Shown here one piece after another: positions 1 through 7,060 of a stretch of 22,311 nucleotides of DNA. Under the pieces are notes generated by a model, which searched no databases, was not told the origin of the DNA, and saw only the letters and a list, made by a program, of their open reading frames with translations. The stretch's first letter is position 1, and each line of letters starts with the position of its first letter. Source of the DNA: JBBDIP01 sp040880305 (GTDB lineage: Bacteria > Bacillota > Sulfobacillia > Fermentithermobacillales > Fermentithermobacillaceae); NCBI GenBank assembly GCA_040880305.1, contig JBBDIP010000039.1, positions 1 to 22,311 of the forward strand, written 5' to 3'. A program made the translations under genes and the position numbers.

Positions 1-1
1 C

Positions 2-79
2 ATATCGAATGAGAAGCATCTTTCGACCATTGACCGGCTGTTCAAAGCCCCAAAACCGGTGTGCCTTACCGCGTTCTAG
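2..79 (+). CDS. possible C-terminal end of a rightward gene (partial)
   Basis: An open frame enters from the left edge and stops at the TAG at 77-79. Its 25 visible codons include the run HLSTIDRLFKAPKPV, which looks protein-like, and the stop lies 22 bases before a strong hairpin that could end transcription. I do not recognise the family. The stretch is too short to prove coding, and it may be chance. Confidence 0.25.
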   Translation: MSNEKHLSTIDRLFKAPKPVCLTAF

Positions 80-101
80 GCTGAAGTCAAGGGCGGATGA
101 A

Positions 102-129
102 GGGCCCGGCATTTCCGCCGGGCCCCTTT
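102..129. terminator. bidirectional terminator-like hairpin
   Basis: A perfect 9-bp GC-only stem (GGGCCCGGC at 102-110 pairing with GCCGGGCCC at 117-125) closes a 6-base loop. It is followed by CTTT on the plus strand and by TTCAT on the minus strand, so neither side has a long T run. It sits between the end of the CapA-family gene, which reads leftward, and the possible rightward gene end, so it may serve both. Confidence 0.5.
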
Positions 130-149
130 CACATAAGCGATCTATGCTG

Positions 150-1466
150 CTAGGCCTCGATTACTCCTTTGTCGCCTTCGATCCTGATAGTTGTCCCGTA
201 GGGTGCGGACAGTTTCTGCATCCTTTCCAAGATCCGCTTGGCGATCTCACCTGTGGCCAGCACAGGGCGACCTCTTTGGGATCTCGGCTTATCCCAGCCC
301 AGGTAGAGCGGGTAGATATCGACCTTTCGGAGCGCTCCCTTGTCGTAGTCAACCACGGCGAGCACGCTCTCCCAGTAGGCGACGTCGGCGGGGAAGCTGA
401 CTGTGCCGTTCTTGCTCCTGGCGTCGTACATGTCCGCCGGGGTGGAGTCCGAAGAGAGCCCGGTCTTCTCGTAGATCTCCTGAGGGTGCTTCCTGATGAG
501 GTCGTTCTGGAAGATGAAGTTGCCCAAGCTGTAGAAGACGGGTTTGCCCTTGTAGATCTCGATGCCGCGAAGGACGTGAGGGCCGTGGCCGATGAACCCG
601 TCGGCTCCGGCGTCGATGCAGGCGCGGGCGAACTTCACAACGAATTCGGCCGGGACTTCTCTCTCCAGGTGCGGCTCGTGGGCGTGCAGCGTGTAGAAGA
701 CCCAGTCAGCTTGGCGCCTGGCGTCCTTGATCCACTTGGTTATCTCCTGGACGTCGCGTTCGCTGGGGTCTGTGTGCAGACCGGGCGTATCTGAAGTAAC
801 GAACCGGAGCCCGCTAAACGTCAGCTCTCCCTCTTTGTCGACTCCGCCGTACCACGACTTCCTGGCGGCCTCCTTGACCTTGGTGAGCCCGAGGGTGTCC
901 TCGATGCCTTTTAAGGCCTCAATCTGCTCTCTAGACACGTTGAAGTATGTCGAGTAGCGTAGCGGTGAGAGGCCGGGCCTGCCCTGGAAATCGGGCCTTT
1001 GGTGTCCGGCGCGTCCCCACGGAGCGAAACTGGAGCTGGCGGATAGGATAGCGACCCGCCCATTGGGCGTCTCCAGGTAGGCGGGGGATCGTGCCTCGCC
1101 CAGAGTTTCGCCTACGCCAGCGTGGCAAATGTCCGCCTTATCCAGCGTCTCGGTGGTGATGCGGAGCCCCTCATAGGAGTAGTCCAGGGAGTGATTGTTT
1201 GCCCTGGATACGGCCTGGAAGCCCATCCACTTGAGGTCCTCGGTCAGGTAGGTAGGGGCGCCTGCGTAGGTCCCGCCGCCGTCGGCAGCGGGAATGCCGC
1301 GCCAGTCGTTCAGCAGCACTTCGAGGTTGGTGAACCCCATGGTCTGCTTCCTTATGATATCGAACACTGCGAGAAAGTCCGGTTCCTTGTAGCAAGATAC
1401 ATGGCTGGCAATGAAGGAGTCTCCGGTAGCAGCGAGTGTGAACCTTGGTTTAACCTGCTCGGCCAA
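150..1466 (-). CDS. CapA family protein (poly-gamma-glutamate capsule-type metallophosphatase fold)
   Basis: A 438-residue protein of the CapA/PgsA superfamily, which has a calcineurin-like metallophosphoesterase fold; characterised members act in poly-gamma-glutamate capsule synthesis or export. Visible motifs, in order, are ATGDSF near residue 15 (metal-binding Asp), TNLEVLL, ANNHSLDY, LHAHEP, and near the C-terminal third GHGPHVLRGIEIYKGK and VFYSLGNFIFQ. These are the conserved blocks of the family. The start is TTG at 1466, chosen because GAGGTGA (minus strand, about 1479-1473) lies 6 bases upstream. There is no signal peptide or membrane segment, unlike PgsA-type members, so a cytoplasmic enzyme is more likely than a capsule factor. 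No capB or capC neighbours are seen. It lies 49 bases downstream of the PIN toxin gene on the same strand and may be cotranscribed. Family assignment is firm; substrate is unknown. Confidence 0.88.
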   Translation of the reverse strand: MAEQVKPRFTLAATGDSFIASHVSCYKEPDFLAVFDIIRKQTMGFTNLEVLLNDWRGIPAADGGGTYAGAPTYLTEDLKWMGFQAVSRANNHSLDYSYEGLRITTETLDKADICHAGVGETLGEARSPAYLETPNGRVAILSASSSFAPWGRAGHQRPDFQGRPGLSPLRYSTYFNVSREQIEALKGIEDTLGLTKVKEAARKSWYGGVDKEGELTFSGLRFVTSDTPGLHTDPSERDVQEITKWIKDARRQADWVFYTLHAHEPHLEREVPAEFVVKFARACIDAGADGFIGHGPHVLRGIEIYKGKPVFYSLGNFIFQNDLIRKHPQEIYEKTGLSSDSTPADMYDARSKNGTVSFPADVAYWESVLAVVDYDKGALRKVDIYPLYLGWDKPRSQRGRPVLATGEIAKRILERMQKLSAPYGTTIRIEGDKGVIEA

Positions 1467-1515
1467 TGAAAATCACCTCACGGGGAGTTTTCGATTACGC
1501 GCCGCGATATCCTTC

Positions 1516-2013
1516 TTATCTTGGCCTTCTGCGCAGCCGATCCTGCACGAAACCGGCACCGCCAGGACTATTGTCGAGGTACGCCAGTAACTCTTCCGGG
1601 GTCCGCAACTCGATGAGAAATGTCTCGAAATCACCGGTGTTGTACGTACAAAGCGTATGTATGCCTGCGTCCTGCATCTGGGCTGCGATAAACGCGTCGA
1701 AAACGTCTGCCTGGGTGGTTTCTGAAGTGGCGACCAGTCCCTCGAGGATATCCAGGGCAGATTCACGGGGAGACACGACCTGCAGAATCGATCGCAGGGC
1801 AGTCATCTCCTTGAGCGCCTCGGTCACAGATAACGGCCGTTGGACGCGTCTGGGATTGGTCGCCACCGCGTAGAACTCCAGCAGGTTTTGCGGGAAGATG
1901 CAGGCGGATACTCGGCCGGCGGCGACCCCGTCGATCAAGTTCCGCGACGGCCCGTGGTGGGGGTCCTGCTCCGAAACCGCGTACACCAGGACGTTGGTAT
2001 CGATGGCGATCAT
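1516..2013 (-). CDS. PIN-domain ribonuclease, VapC-like toxin
   Basis: A 165-residue PIN-domain protein. Known VapC toxins are Mg-dependent RNases that cut tRNA or rRNA when their antitoxin is lost. The acidic residues expected in the PIN active site are visible: Asp5 in IAIDTNVLVYAV, Glu46 in LLEFYAV, Asp103/Asp106 in ADVFDAFIAAQ, and Asp128 in TYNTGDF. I chose ATG at 2013 because it overlaps the antitoxin stop as ATGA, the usual coupling of such pairs; a GTG at 2022 would add three residues. The protein is longer than the typical 130-140 residues because of a Pro/Arg-rich C-terminal extension ending in RLRRRPR. The upstream gene encodes a small ribbon-helix-helix-type protein, which supports a toxin-antitoxin pair. 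Activity and target cannot be read from the sequence. Confidence 0.85.
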   Translation of the reverse strand: MIAIDTNVLVYAVSEQDPHHGPSRNLIDGVAAGRVSACIFPQNLLEFYAVATNPRRVQRPLSVTEALKEMTALRSILQVVSPRESALDILEGLVATSETTQADVFDAFIAAQMQDAGIHTLCTYNTGDFETFLIELRTPEELLAYLDNSPGGAGFVQDRLRRRPR

Positions 2014-2231
2014 GACCGCCACCGGTCCCCGTAGATATCTTTCCTGGACAGCTGTCCCACGGTCTTCGTGGGATAGGTTCCCAACTCGGCCCTGCGTGGA
2101 GTGGAGCCTAGGTACTGCTCAAGCGCCATCAGCACGATCTCGTTCTTCGGGCGCCCCAGGTCGCGGGAAAGAGCGTCCAACTGGATCAGGACCCGTTCTT
2201 TCTCCTTCGGAACGTAGATATTAAGTTGCAT
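2010..2231 (-). CDS. VapB-like ribbon-helix-helix antitoxin
   Basis: A 73-residue protein beginning MQLNIYVPKEKERV, which fits the beta strand of a ribbon-helix-helix/CopG-type DNA-binding domain. It continues through LDALSRDLGRPKNEIVLMALEQYL, matching the two helices. The C-terminal part (about residues 45-73) is polar and probably wraps the toxin. The start is ATG at 2231, preceded by GGAGG at a 7-base spacing on the minus strand; an upstream ATG at 2261 would add ten residues but lacks a comparable ribosome site. Its stop codon overlaps the toxin start by ATGA, so toxin translation should be coupled to it. A palindrome about 35 bases upstream of this start is a plausible operator for autoregulation. 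Assignment rests on fold-like features and context. Confidence 0.78.
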   Translation of the reverse strand: MQLNIYVPKEKERVLIQLDALSRDLGRPKNEIVLMALEQYLGSTPRRAELGTYPTKTVGQLSRKDIYGDRWRS

Positions 2232-2265
2232 TCTCAATCCTCCAACGCGGGCCATATGCATTATC

Positions 2266-2279
2266 CACTATGTATAGTG
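2266..2279. promoter_or_regulatory. palindromic candidate operator upstream of the toxin-antitoxin pair
   Basis: CACTAT-GT-ATAGTG is an inverted repeat with 6-base arms and a 2-base spacer. On the minus strand it overlaps possible -10 sequences (TACACT, with a weak TTGTGT 17 bases further upstream, or GATAAT at 2265-2260). Antitoxins with a ribbon-helix-helix domain usually repress their own promoter through such a site. The same site lies about 75 bases before the peptidase gene on the other strand, so it could affect both. Confidence 0.4.
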
Positions 2280-2355
2280 TATCCTGATCCAGTATTCGAC
2301 ACAAGGTGATCCGGCCAATTGGGGAGAATTTCGATCGATCGAGAAACGCGAAAGG

Positions 2356-4146
2356 TTGGTGCGGCCGGTGTTCAAGGATCTAAAGGAAACATGGAACCTG
2401 GAGGTCTTTTTCCCGGGCGGGAGTGAATCGCCCGAGTTCGCCAAGTACCTGGATGTTCTTGAGACCGACACCAAAGCCCTCTCGGTCGAGGTTTCGGGTG
2501 GCAAGATCAGCGGCGTTGAAGCCTGGGCCGAGAGGCTGGCCAAGATCCAGCGGCTCTCAAACCGCTTCAGGCAGGCCGGGGCGTTCGTCTCCTGTCTGGA
2601 CGCCCAGAACGTGCACGACAGGCAGTCCAGAGTGGTCGGCGGAAGACTGCGCCAGACAAGGGCAGGGTTCGCCTCCATAATGACGATGAACGACAGCCAG
2701 ACACTTGGGATCTCCGACGACGAGTGGAAGAAACTGCTCGAGGCTGAGACCGTGAGGCCCCTGGCTTTCAACCTGAACGAGCGCAGGGAACGGGCCAAGA
2801 GACTGTTGCCTACAGAACAGGAGACCCTGGTCAACGAGCTCGCGGTCGACGGATACCAGGGATGGTCTGAGATGTACGACCTGGTTACCGGGCGGATGTC
2901 GGTGGCCCTGGAGGACAAAGCAAAGCCGACCACGATTTCGCCAGGTCAACTTGCTAACAGGATGACCGATCCCGATCCCAGCGTCCGGGCATACCTCATG
3001 CAGAAGTGGGAGGAGGCTTGGACCAAGGAGGCAGATCCCTGCGCTCTGGCCCTGAACCGCCTGGCCGGGTTCAGGTTGGCCTTGTATCGCAAGCGCGGCT
3101 GGGATTCTTTCCTCATGGAGCCCCTTGAGATCAACCGGATGTCCAAAGAGACCCTGGATACCATGTGGGATACCATCAACAAGAACAAGGACCGCCTGGT
3201 TACATACATGAACCGCAAGAAGCAGTACCTTGGCCTCGAGAAGTTTGGCTGGCAGGACTACAATGCGCCGGTCGGCAAGGCTGAGAGCAAGATGTCGTAC
3301 GACCAGGCCGCCGACTTCATCGTCGACAAGTTCGGCAAGGTCAGCGGCAAGATGGCTAACGTCGCGACCAGGGCGTTCAGCGAGAGGTGGATCGAGGCCG
3401 AGGACCGCCCCGGCAAGCGGATGGGCGGCTTCTGCACCAGTTTCCCCGAGTCGCGGCAGTCCCGCATCTTCGTCACCTTCTCGGGTACCCTGGGCAACGT
3501 CTCCACGGTAGCCCACGAGATTGGCCACGCATTCCACCAGTCGGTCATGAACGATCTTCCCCCGCTGGCGCAGCAGTACGCGATGATCGTGGCCGAGACC
3601 GCGTCTACCTTCTCGGAGCTTGTCGTTGCCGACGCCGCGGTTAAGGCCGCCAAGAGCCGCGAGGAGAAGATCATGCTCATCGACGACCGGCTCGCGGGCG
3701 CGGTCCAACTCCTCATGAACATACAGGCCCGCTTCCTGTTCGAGACCCGGTTCTACGAGGCCAGGAAGAAGGGCATCGTCAGCGTCGAGCGCCTGAACCA
3801 GATCATGTTGGACGCCCAGAAGGAAGCTTTTGCCGGCGCGCTGGACATCTACCACCCAACGTTCTGGGCATCCAAACTCCACTTCTACAACACCGGAGTC
3901 CCCTTCTACAACTTCCCCTACACGTTCGGATTCCTGTTCGCCGCCGGGATCTACGCGCGGGCAAAGGAAGAGGGCCCCGCTTTCGAGGAGAAGTACGTGA
4001 ATTTACTCCGGGATACGGGACGCATGAGGGTAGAGGACCTGGCCAGAACCCATATCGGCGCGGACCTGGCCAAGCCTGCTTTCTGGCAGGCAGCGCTGGA
4101 TTCAGTGCTGGCGGACCTGCCTCTGTACCTGGAGATGACCAAGTAA
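2356..4146 (+). CDS. M3 family oligoendopeptidase (PepF-like)
   Basis: A zinc metallopeptidase of 596 residues, within the usual size of M3 oligoendopeptidases, which degrade short cytoplasmic peptides. The zinc motif HEIGH lies at residues 387-391 (His387, catalytic Glu388, His391), and the third ligand is probably Glu414 in VAETASTFSEL. The family's C-terminal block with a conserved His and Tyr, LHFYNTGVPFYNFPYTFG, is also present. There is no signal peptide. Starts at TTG 2356, GTG 2359 and GTG 2368 are all possible; the AAAGG at 2351-2355 is too close to the first two, so GTG 2368 may be the true start. The gene stands alone, with a terminator 33 bases after its stop and a divergent toxin-antitoxin pair upstream. 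Subfamily and substrate range are not resolved. Confidence 0.92.
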   Translation: MVRPVFKDLKETWNLEVFFPGGSESPEFAKYLDVLETDTKALSVEVSGGKISGVEAWAERLAKIQRLSNRFRQAGAFVSCLDAQNVHDRQSRVVGGRLRQTRAGFASIMTMNDSQTLGISDDEWKKLLEAETVRPLAFNLNERRERAKRLLPTEQETLVNELAVDGYQGWSEMYDLVTGRMSVALEDKAKPTTISPGQLANRMTDPDPSVRAYLMQKWEEAWTKEADPCALALNRLAGFRLALYRKRGWDSFLMEPLEINRMSKETLDTMWDTINKNKDRLVTYMNRKKQYLGLEKFGWQDYNAPVGKAESKMSYDQAADFIVDKFGKVSGKMANVATRAFSERWIEAEDRPGKRMGGFCTSFPESRQSRIFVTFSGTLGNVSTVAHEIGHAFHQSVMNDLPPLAQQYAMIVAETASTFSELVVADAAVKAAKSREEKIMLIDDRLAGAVQLLMNIQARFLFETRFYEARKKGIVSVERLNQIMLDAQKEAFAGALDIYHPTFWASKLHFYNTGVPFYNFPYTFGFLFAAGIYARAKEEGPAFEEKYVNLLRDTGRMRVEDLARTHIGADLAKPAFWQAALDSVLADLPLYLEMTK

Positions 4147-4178
4147 GGATAGGCACTAGTCGACCGGCGTTATTCGCA

Positions 4179-4207
4179 ACGGAGAGGGAGCGCCCCCTCT
4201 CCGTTTT
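4179..4207 (+). terminator. Rho-independent terminator of the oligoendopeptidase gene
   Basis: A perfect 10-bp stem (ACGGAGAGGG at 4179-4188 with CCCTCTCCGT at 4195-4204) has a 6-base loop and is followed directly by a T run (TTTT including the stem's last base). Confidence 0.85.
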
Positions 4208-4230
4208 CATCCCAGCCATTTGTTCGAGAG

Positions 4231-4505
4231 ATATGGTCCGCCGGTAGTCACCTCAGAAGTCACGGTCTGTGCATGGTCACTTTTCCAGGGGATATGGTTC
4301 ACCGCTGGTCACTTGCGCTGGAATACGGACTACCCACAGTCGCTTTGGCCGAAATGGTCCGTCCATAGCCAGATCCGATGAGGATGTGGTCCGCTCCCTG
4401 CCACGTCCCCCAAAAACATGGTCCATGGGTAGCCCCCCAATTCAACGTGGTTCGCCGGCGGCCACATCGAAGTCTTGTGGGTCGAAGATCTATCACACCG
4501 CGGGA
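4231..4505. repeat. degenerate tandem array, about nine units with a 29-32 bp period
   Basis: The element GGTCCG or a close variant begins at 4235, 4264, 4296, 4327, 4356, 4388, 4420, 4449 and about 4480. Steps are therefore 29, 32, 31, 29, 32, 32, 29 and 31 bases. Each unit has a better conserved first ~17 bases, roughly GGTYYRYCNNTRGYCAC, then 10-15 variable bases, then a short AT-containing run before the next GG. Units 2 and 3 carry the best copies of TGGTCACTT. The copies differ too much for a CRISPR array. Repeated TGGTCACTTTT blocks remind me of the ends of IS21-family elements, so a decayed insertion-sequence end is one reading, but I see no istA or istB remnant. Confidence 0.55.
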
Positions 4506-4669
4506 GGTTTCAGTGCCAACGGGATTGGCTCCGGGCTGCGCCAGCCAGCGCCTTTACTGTAGATTGCTACCCCATGCTGGGCGGTTAGTAACCCGCCTCC
4601 AGCGGCACAACGACATACAGGTCCTCGTATGCCGGCTTTCCTACGACTCAGCTTCCCGTACGGTGTGTG

Positions 4670-4698
4670 TTGCGTTCCTCCCTCTGAGCAGGTATAAT
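4670..4698 (+). promoter_or_regulatory. sigma-A-type promoter of the tRNA-tuf operon
   Basis: TTGCGT at 4670-4675 and a perfect TATAAT at 4693-4698 are separated by 17 bases. The first tRNA begins 88 bases after the -10 box, leaving room for a processed 5' leader. No other good promoter is seen before the tRNAs. Confidence 0.75.
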
Positions 4699-4785
4699 GG
4701 GTGACGTTGCGCCACCGGATATTCGACAAAAACGGTTGCGCAGCAGCGGTAAAGGTAGTAAGATAACCTAGCGTCGCAAGCACAT

Positions 4786-4871
4786 GGAGAGGTACCCAAG
4801 CGGCCAAAGGGGACAGACTGTAAATCTGCTGGCAGACGCCTTCGAAGGTTCGAATCCTTCCCTCTCCACCA
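4786..4871 (+). tRNA. tRNA-Tyr (anticodon GTA)
   Basis: An 86-base class II tRNA with a long variable arm. The acceptor stem pairs GGAGAGG with CCTCTCC, the anticodon GTA is at 4820-4822, the T arm contains GGTTCGAATCC, and the 3' CCA is encoded. The outermost anticodon-stem pair is an A-C mismatch. It is the first gene of the operon. Confidence 0.95.
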
Positions 4872-4897
4872 TCGAACCTTTTACAACTGCATATCGT

Positions 4898-4975
<78 letters not shown>

Positions 4976-4988
4976 AACTATTCTTGGT

Positions 4989-5064
4989 GCTCGCATAGCT
5001 CAGTCGGCAGAGCGCATCCTTGGTAAGGATGAGGTCATCGGTTCGATTCCGATTGCGAGCTCCA
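4989..5064 (+). tRNA. tRNA-Thr (anticodon GGT)
   Basis: A 76-base tRNA with acceptor stem GCTCGCA/TGCGAGC, anticodon stem CATCC/GGATG around the loop TTGGTAA, T arm with GGTTCGATTCC, and an encoded CCA. It is the last tRNA before tuf, echoing the tRNA-tufB arrangement known from E. coli, although there the set is Thr-Tyr-Gly-Thr. Confidence 0.95.
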
Positions 5065-5189
5065 TTTTGATCTCGTGCCCCCGCCAACCACAGGAAAAAT
5101 TTGCATGATCCCCGAAACCTGGATAGATAGATCGATAGGCGTTGAAAGGCTTGTTTGCGGCCACCCTTGCTCAAGAAAGGAGAATTCTT

Positions 5190-6392
5190 GTGGCCAAGAA
5201 GAAGTTTGAGAGGACGAAGCCCCACGTAAACGTAGGAACCATCGGACATATCGACCACGGCAAAACAACTCTCACCGCAGCCATAACTAGGGTGCTCGCC
5301 TCGAAGGGTCTTGCGGACTTCACACCGTTTGACCAGATCGACAAAGCCCCCGAAGAGAAGGCAAGGGGCATCACCATCTCGGTCTCCCACGTCGAGTACC
5401 AGACCGAGAAGAGGCACTACGCTCACGTGGACTGCCCAGGACACGCCGACTACATCAAGAATATGATCACGGGAGCCGCCCAGATGGACGGAGCTATCCT
5501 GGTCGTGTCGGCGGCCGACGGCACCATGCCCCAGACCAGAGAGCACGTGCTCCTGGCCAGGCAGGTAGGCGTTCCCTCCATGGTGGTGTTCCTCAACAAG
5601 GCGGATCTGGTTGACGATGAGGAGCTACTGGAGATCTCCGATCTCGAGGTAAGGGAACTTCTCACCAAGTACCATTTTCCCGGCGACGATGTGCCTGTTA
5701 TCAGGGGCTCGGCCCTCCAGGCGCTCGAGTACAAAGGCAGCGATCCCAACCCACCCGAGTGGAAGTGCATCTGGGACCTCCTGAACGCGGTTGACTCGTA
5801 CATACCGACACCGGAACGCGCCGTCGACAAGCCGTTCCTGCTTTCTGTCGAAGACGTGTTCACCATCACCGGGCGCGGCACCGTCGCCACCGGAAGGATC
5901 GAGCGCGGCGTCATCAAGGTTGGAGACACTGTCGAGATCGTAGGCCTGGTCGAGAAAGCTAAGAGCACCGTGGTTACCGGCGTCGAGATGTTCAGGAAGA
6001 TCCTTGACCAGGGACAGGCCGGAGACAACGTAGGCTGTCTTTTGCGCGGCGTCGCCAAGAACGAAGTCGAGCGCGGTCAGGTGCTGGCAAAGCCCGGGTC
6101 CATCAAACCCCACACAAAGTTCGAGGGCCAGATATACGTGCTTTCGAAGGAAGAGGGCGGGCGCCACACGGCATTCTTCACAGGCTACCGACCCCAGTTC
6201 TACTTCAGGACCACCGACGTCACCGGTTCCGTCACGCTCCCCGAGGGAGTTGAGATGGTCATGCCGGGCGACAACGTTAAAATTGACGGTGAGCTTATCC
6301 AGCCCATCGCCATGGAAGAGGGACTCCGCTTCGCCATCCGCGAGGGCGGAAGGACTGTAGCCTCCGGGGTAGTCACCAAAGTCATAGAGTAA
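5190..6392 (+). CDS. tuf: translation elongation factor Tu
   Basis: EF-Tu, 400 residues, is the GTPase that brings aminoacyl-tRNA to the ribosomal A site. Visible motifs are the P loop GHIDHGKTT, switch I RGITIS, DCPGHADY (G3), NKAD (G4) and GSAL (G5), then domains 2 and 3 including VEDVFTITGRGTVATGRIERG and GYRPQFYFRTTDVTG. The start is GTG 5190, set by AAGGAG at 5177-5182 with a 7-base spacing; the frame is open upstream to 5142 but that extension is not part of the family. It lies 125 bases after tRNA-Thr, with no strong promoter seen between them, so it is probably read from the tRNA promoter. Small departures such as Ile for Val in GHVDH and FLLSVEDVF for FLMPVEDVF look like lineage variation. 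Confidence 0.98.
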   Translation: MAKKKFERTKPHVNVGTIGHIDHGKTTLTAAITRVLASKGLADFTPFDQIDKAPEEKARGITISVSHVEYQTEKRHYAHVDCPGHADYIKNMITGAAQMDGAILVVSAADGTMPQTREHVLLARQVGVPSMVVFLNKADLVDDEELLEISDLEVRELLTKYHFPGDDVPVIRGSALQALEYKGSDPNPPEWKCIWDLLNAVDSYIPTPERAVDKPFLLSVEDVFTITGRGTVATGRIERGVIKVGDTVEIVGLVEKAKSTVVTGVEMFRKILDQGQAGDNVGCLLRGVAKNEVERGQVLAKPGSIKPHTKFEGQIYVLSKEEGGRHTAFFTGYRPQFYFRTTDVTGSVTLPEGVEMVMPGDNVKIDGELIQPIAMEEGLRFAIREGGRTVASGVVTKVIE

Positions 6393-6397
6393 ACAGC

Positions 6398-6420
6398 GGG
6401 CCGGGATATACCCCCGGCCC
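6398..6420 (+). terminator. hairpin after tuf, possible weak terminator
   Basis: GGGCCGGG (6398-6405) pairs with CCCGGCCC (6413-6420) across a 7-base loop, 5 bases after the tuf stop. The bases that follow (TGCTTGTGG) are not a T run, so it may be an mRNA 3'-end stabiliser or a leaky terminator. Confidence 0.45.
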
Positions 6421-6445
6421 TGCTTGTGGAATAAAATAGGCTGAA

Positions 6446-6475
6446 TTGACACTGCACAAGCAGGTGTGCTATATT
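6446..6475 (+). promoter_or_regulatory. strong promoter for rpmG-tRNA-Trp-secE-nusG and downstream genes
   Basis: A perfect TTGACA at 6446-6451, an 18-base spacer, and TATATT at 6470-6475 preceded by an extended -10 TGC. The rpmG start lies 39 bases after the -10 box. This is the closest match to the sigma-A consensus in the window. Confidence 0.85.
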
Positions 6476-6514
6476 CGGGTGCAGTGGCTTTTGGCGGAAT
6501 GGGAGGAGTTTTTG

Positions 6515-6676
6515 GTGGCAAAGGGAACGGCCGAATCGGTCACACTCGCTTGCGAACAATGCAAGCAACGCAACTATATTACTATGAAGAACAAGAAGTC
6601 CCATTCCGGGCGGCTTGAGATGAAGAAGTACTGCAAGTTCTGCAGGACCCACACCGTCCACAAAGAGACTAGGTAG
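6515..6676 (+). CDS. rpmG: 50S ribosomal protein L33 (bL33)
   Basis: A 53-residue basic protein of the large ribosomal subunit. It carries two CxxC pairs, CEQC and CKFC, so it is the zinc-binding (C+) form. The family block NYITMKNKKSHSGRLEMKKYC fits L33 well. The start is GTG 6515, six bases after GGAGGAG at 6502-6508; a TTG directly before it (6512) is a less likely alternative. It is the first gene after the strong promoter and precedes tRNA-Trp and secE, the common arrangement in Bacillota and related phyla. Confidence 0.96.
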   Translation: MAKGTAESVTLACEQCKQRNYITMKNKKSHSGRLEMKKYCKFCRTHTVHKETR

Positions 6677-6697
6677 TACCTGAAGGAAAAGTTTCGT

Positions 6698-6774
6698 AGG
6701 CCCGTAGCTCCAACAGGTAGAGCGGCGGACTCCAAATCCGATGGTTGGGGGTTCAAATCCCTCCGGGCCTGCCA
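6698..6774 (+). tRNA. tRNA-Trp (anticodon CCA)
   Basis: A 77-base tRNA with acceptor stem AGGCCCG/CGGGCCT, anticodon CCA in the loop CTCCAAA, T arm with GGGTTCAAATCCC, and an encoded 3' CCA. It sits between rpmG and secE and must be cut out of the protein-coding transcript. Confidence 0.95.
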
Positions 6775-6777
6775 TGA

Positions 6778-7017
6778 ATGCCGGAAGATCGGGTGAACGC
6801 AATGAACATCTGGCGGGGGATAAAGCGATTCTTCGGGAATGTGGTTAACTTCCTCAGAGATACCCGCGCGGAACTCAAGAAGGTTGTCTGGCCCTCCTGG
6901 CCCCAAGTCAGGGCATACACCCTGGTCGTGCTGTTCTCGATGGTCGCTATCGGCGCTATCCTGTGGGGAACTGACGGAATTCTTTCCTTTGGATTGGGAG
7001 CAGTTCTGGGGAAATAG
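6778..7017 (+). CDS. secE: preprotein translocase subunit SecE
   Basis: A 79-residue single-span subunit that clamps the SecYEG export channel. The family signature is clear: FLRDTRAELKKVVWPSWPQVR (about residues 25-45) is the amphipathic helix, followed by one membrane segment, VRAYTLVVLFSMVAIGAILWG. Start choice is uncertain. ATG 6778 begins 3 bases after the tRNA end; GTG 6793 has GGAAG five bases upstream; ATG 6802 would begin MNIWRGIKRFF and is also close to typical SecE length. All leave the functional part intact. Confidence 0.95.
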   Translation: MPEDRVNAMNIWRGIKRFFGNVVNFLRDTRAELKKVVWPSWPQVRAYTLVVLFSMVAIGAILWGTDGILSFGLGAVLGK

Positions 7018-7028
7018 GGGGAGAGTCC

Positions 7029-7054
7029 GGGACCCGTAGAGTTTAGGGGGTCCT
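7029..7054 (+). promoter_or_regulatory. hairpin covering the nusG ribosome site
   Basis: GGACCC at 7030-7035 is an exact complement of GGGTCC at 7048-7053, with a possible extra G-T pair outside. The 3' arm overlaps the nusG Shine-Dalgarno sequence AGGGGG (7045-7050), so folding would hide it. Whether this forms or matters in the cell is inference. Confidence 0.3.
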
Positions 7055-7060
7055 TATTTC

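Larger units (their letters stand above)
4147..4785. other. gene-free interval between the peptidase gene and the tRNA operon
   Basis: No convincing coding frame is present; the short open frames have no ribosome site and low-complexity translations. It holds a terminator, an array of degenerate ~30-bp units (4231 to about 4505), and a promoter near its right end. Between about 4506 and 4669 I see nothing I can name apart from short inverted repeats such as GGCGGTTAGTAACCCGCC. Confidence 0.7.

Noticed and set aside
2557..3882. A 441-codon open frame on the minus strand inside the oligoendopeptidase gene
   Set aside because: It is antisense to a gene with clear zinc-site motifs; its translation shows only GC-driven composition and no family motif, and it has no ribosome site.
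4231..4505. CRISPR array, suggested by about 30-base periodicity
   Set aside because: Units are not identical, the conserved part is only about 17 bases, there are no spacers of constant size between exact repeats, and no cas gene is nearby.
4378..4807. Small open frames on both strands between the repeats and the tRNAs
   Set aside because: They cross the promoter or tRNA genes, show no ribosome site and no recognisable protein pattern.
5101..5129. Separate tuf promoter (TTGCAT, 17 bases, TAGATA)
   Set aside because: Both boxes match only three of six consensus bases; too weak to list as a feature.
5142..5189. N-terminal extension of tuf to 5142
   Set aside because: EF-Tu begins with AKKKFERTKPH-type sequence; the ribosome site fits GTG 5190 and lies inside the extension.
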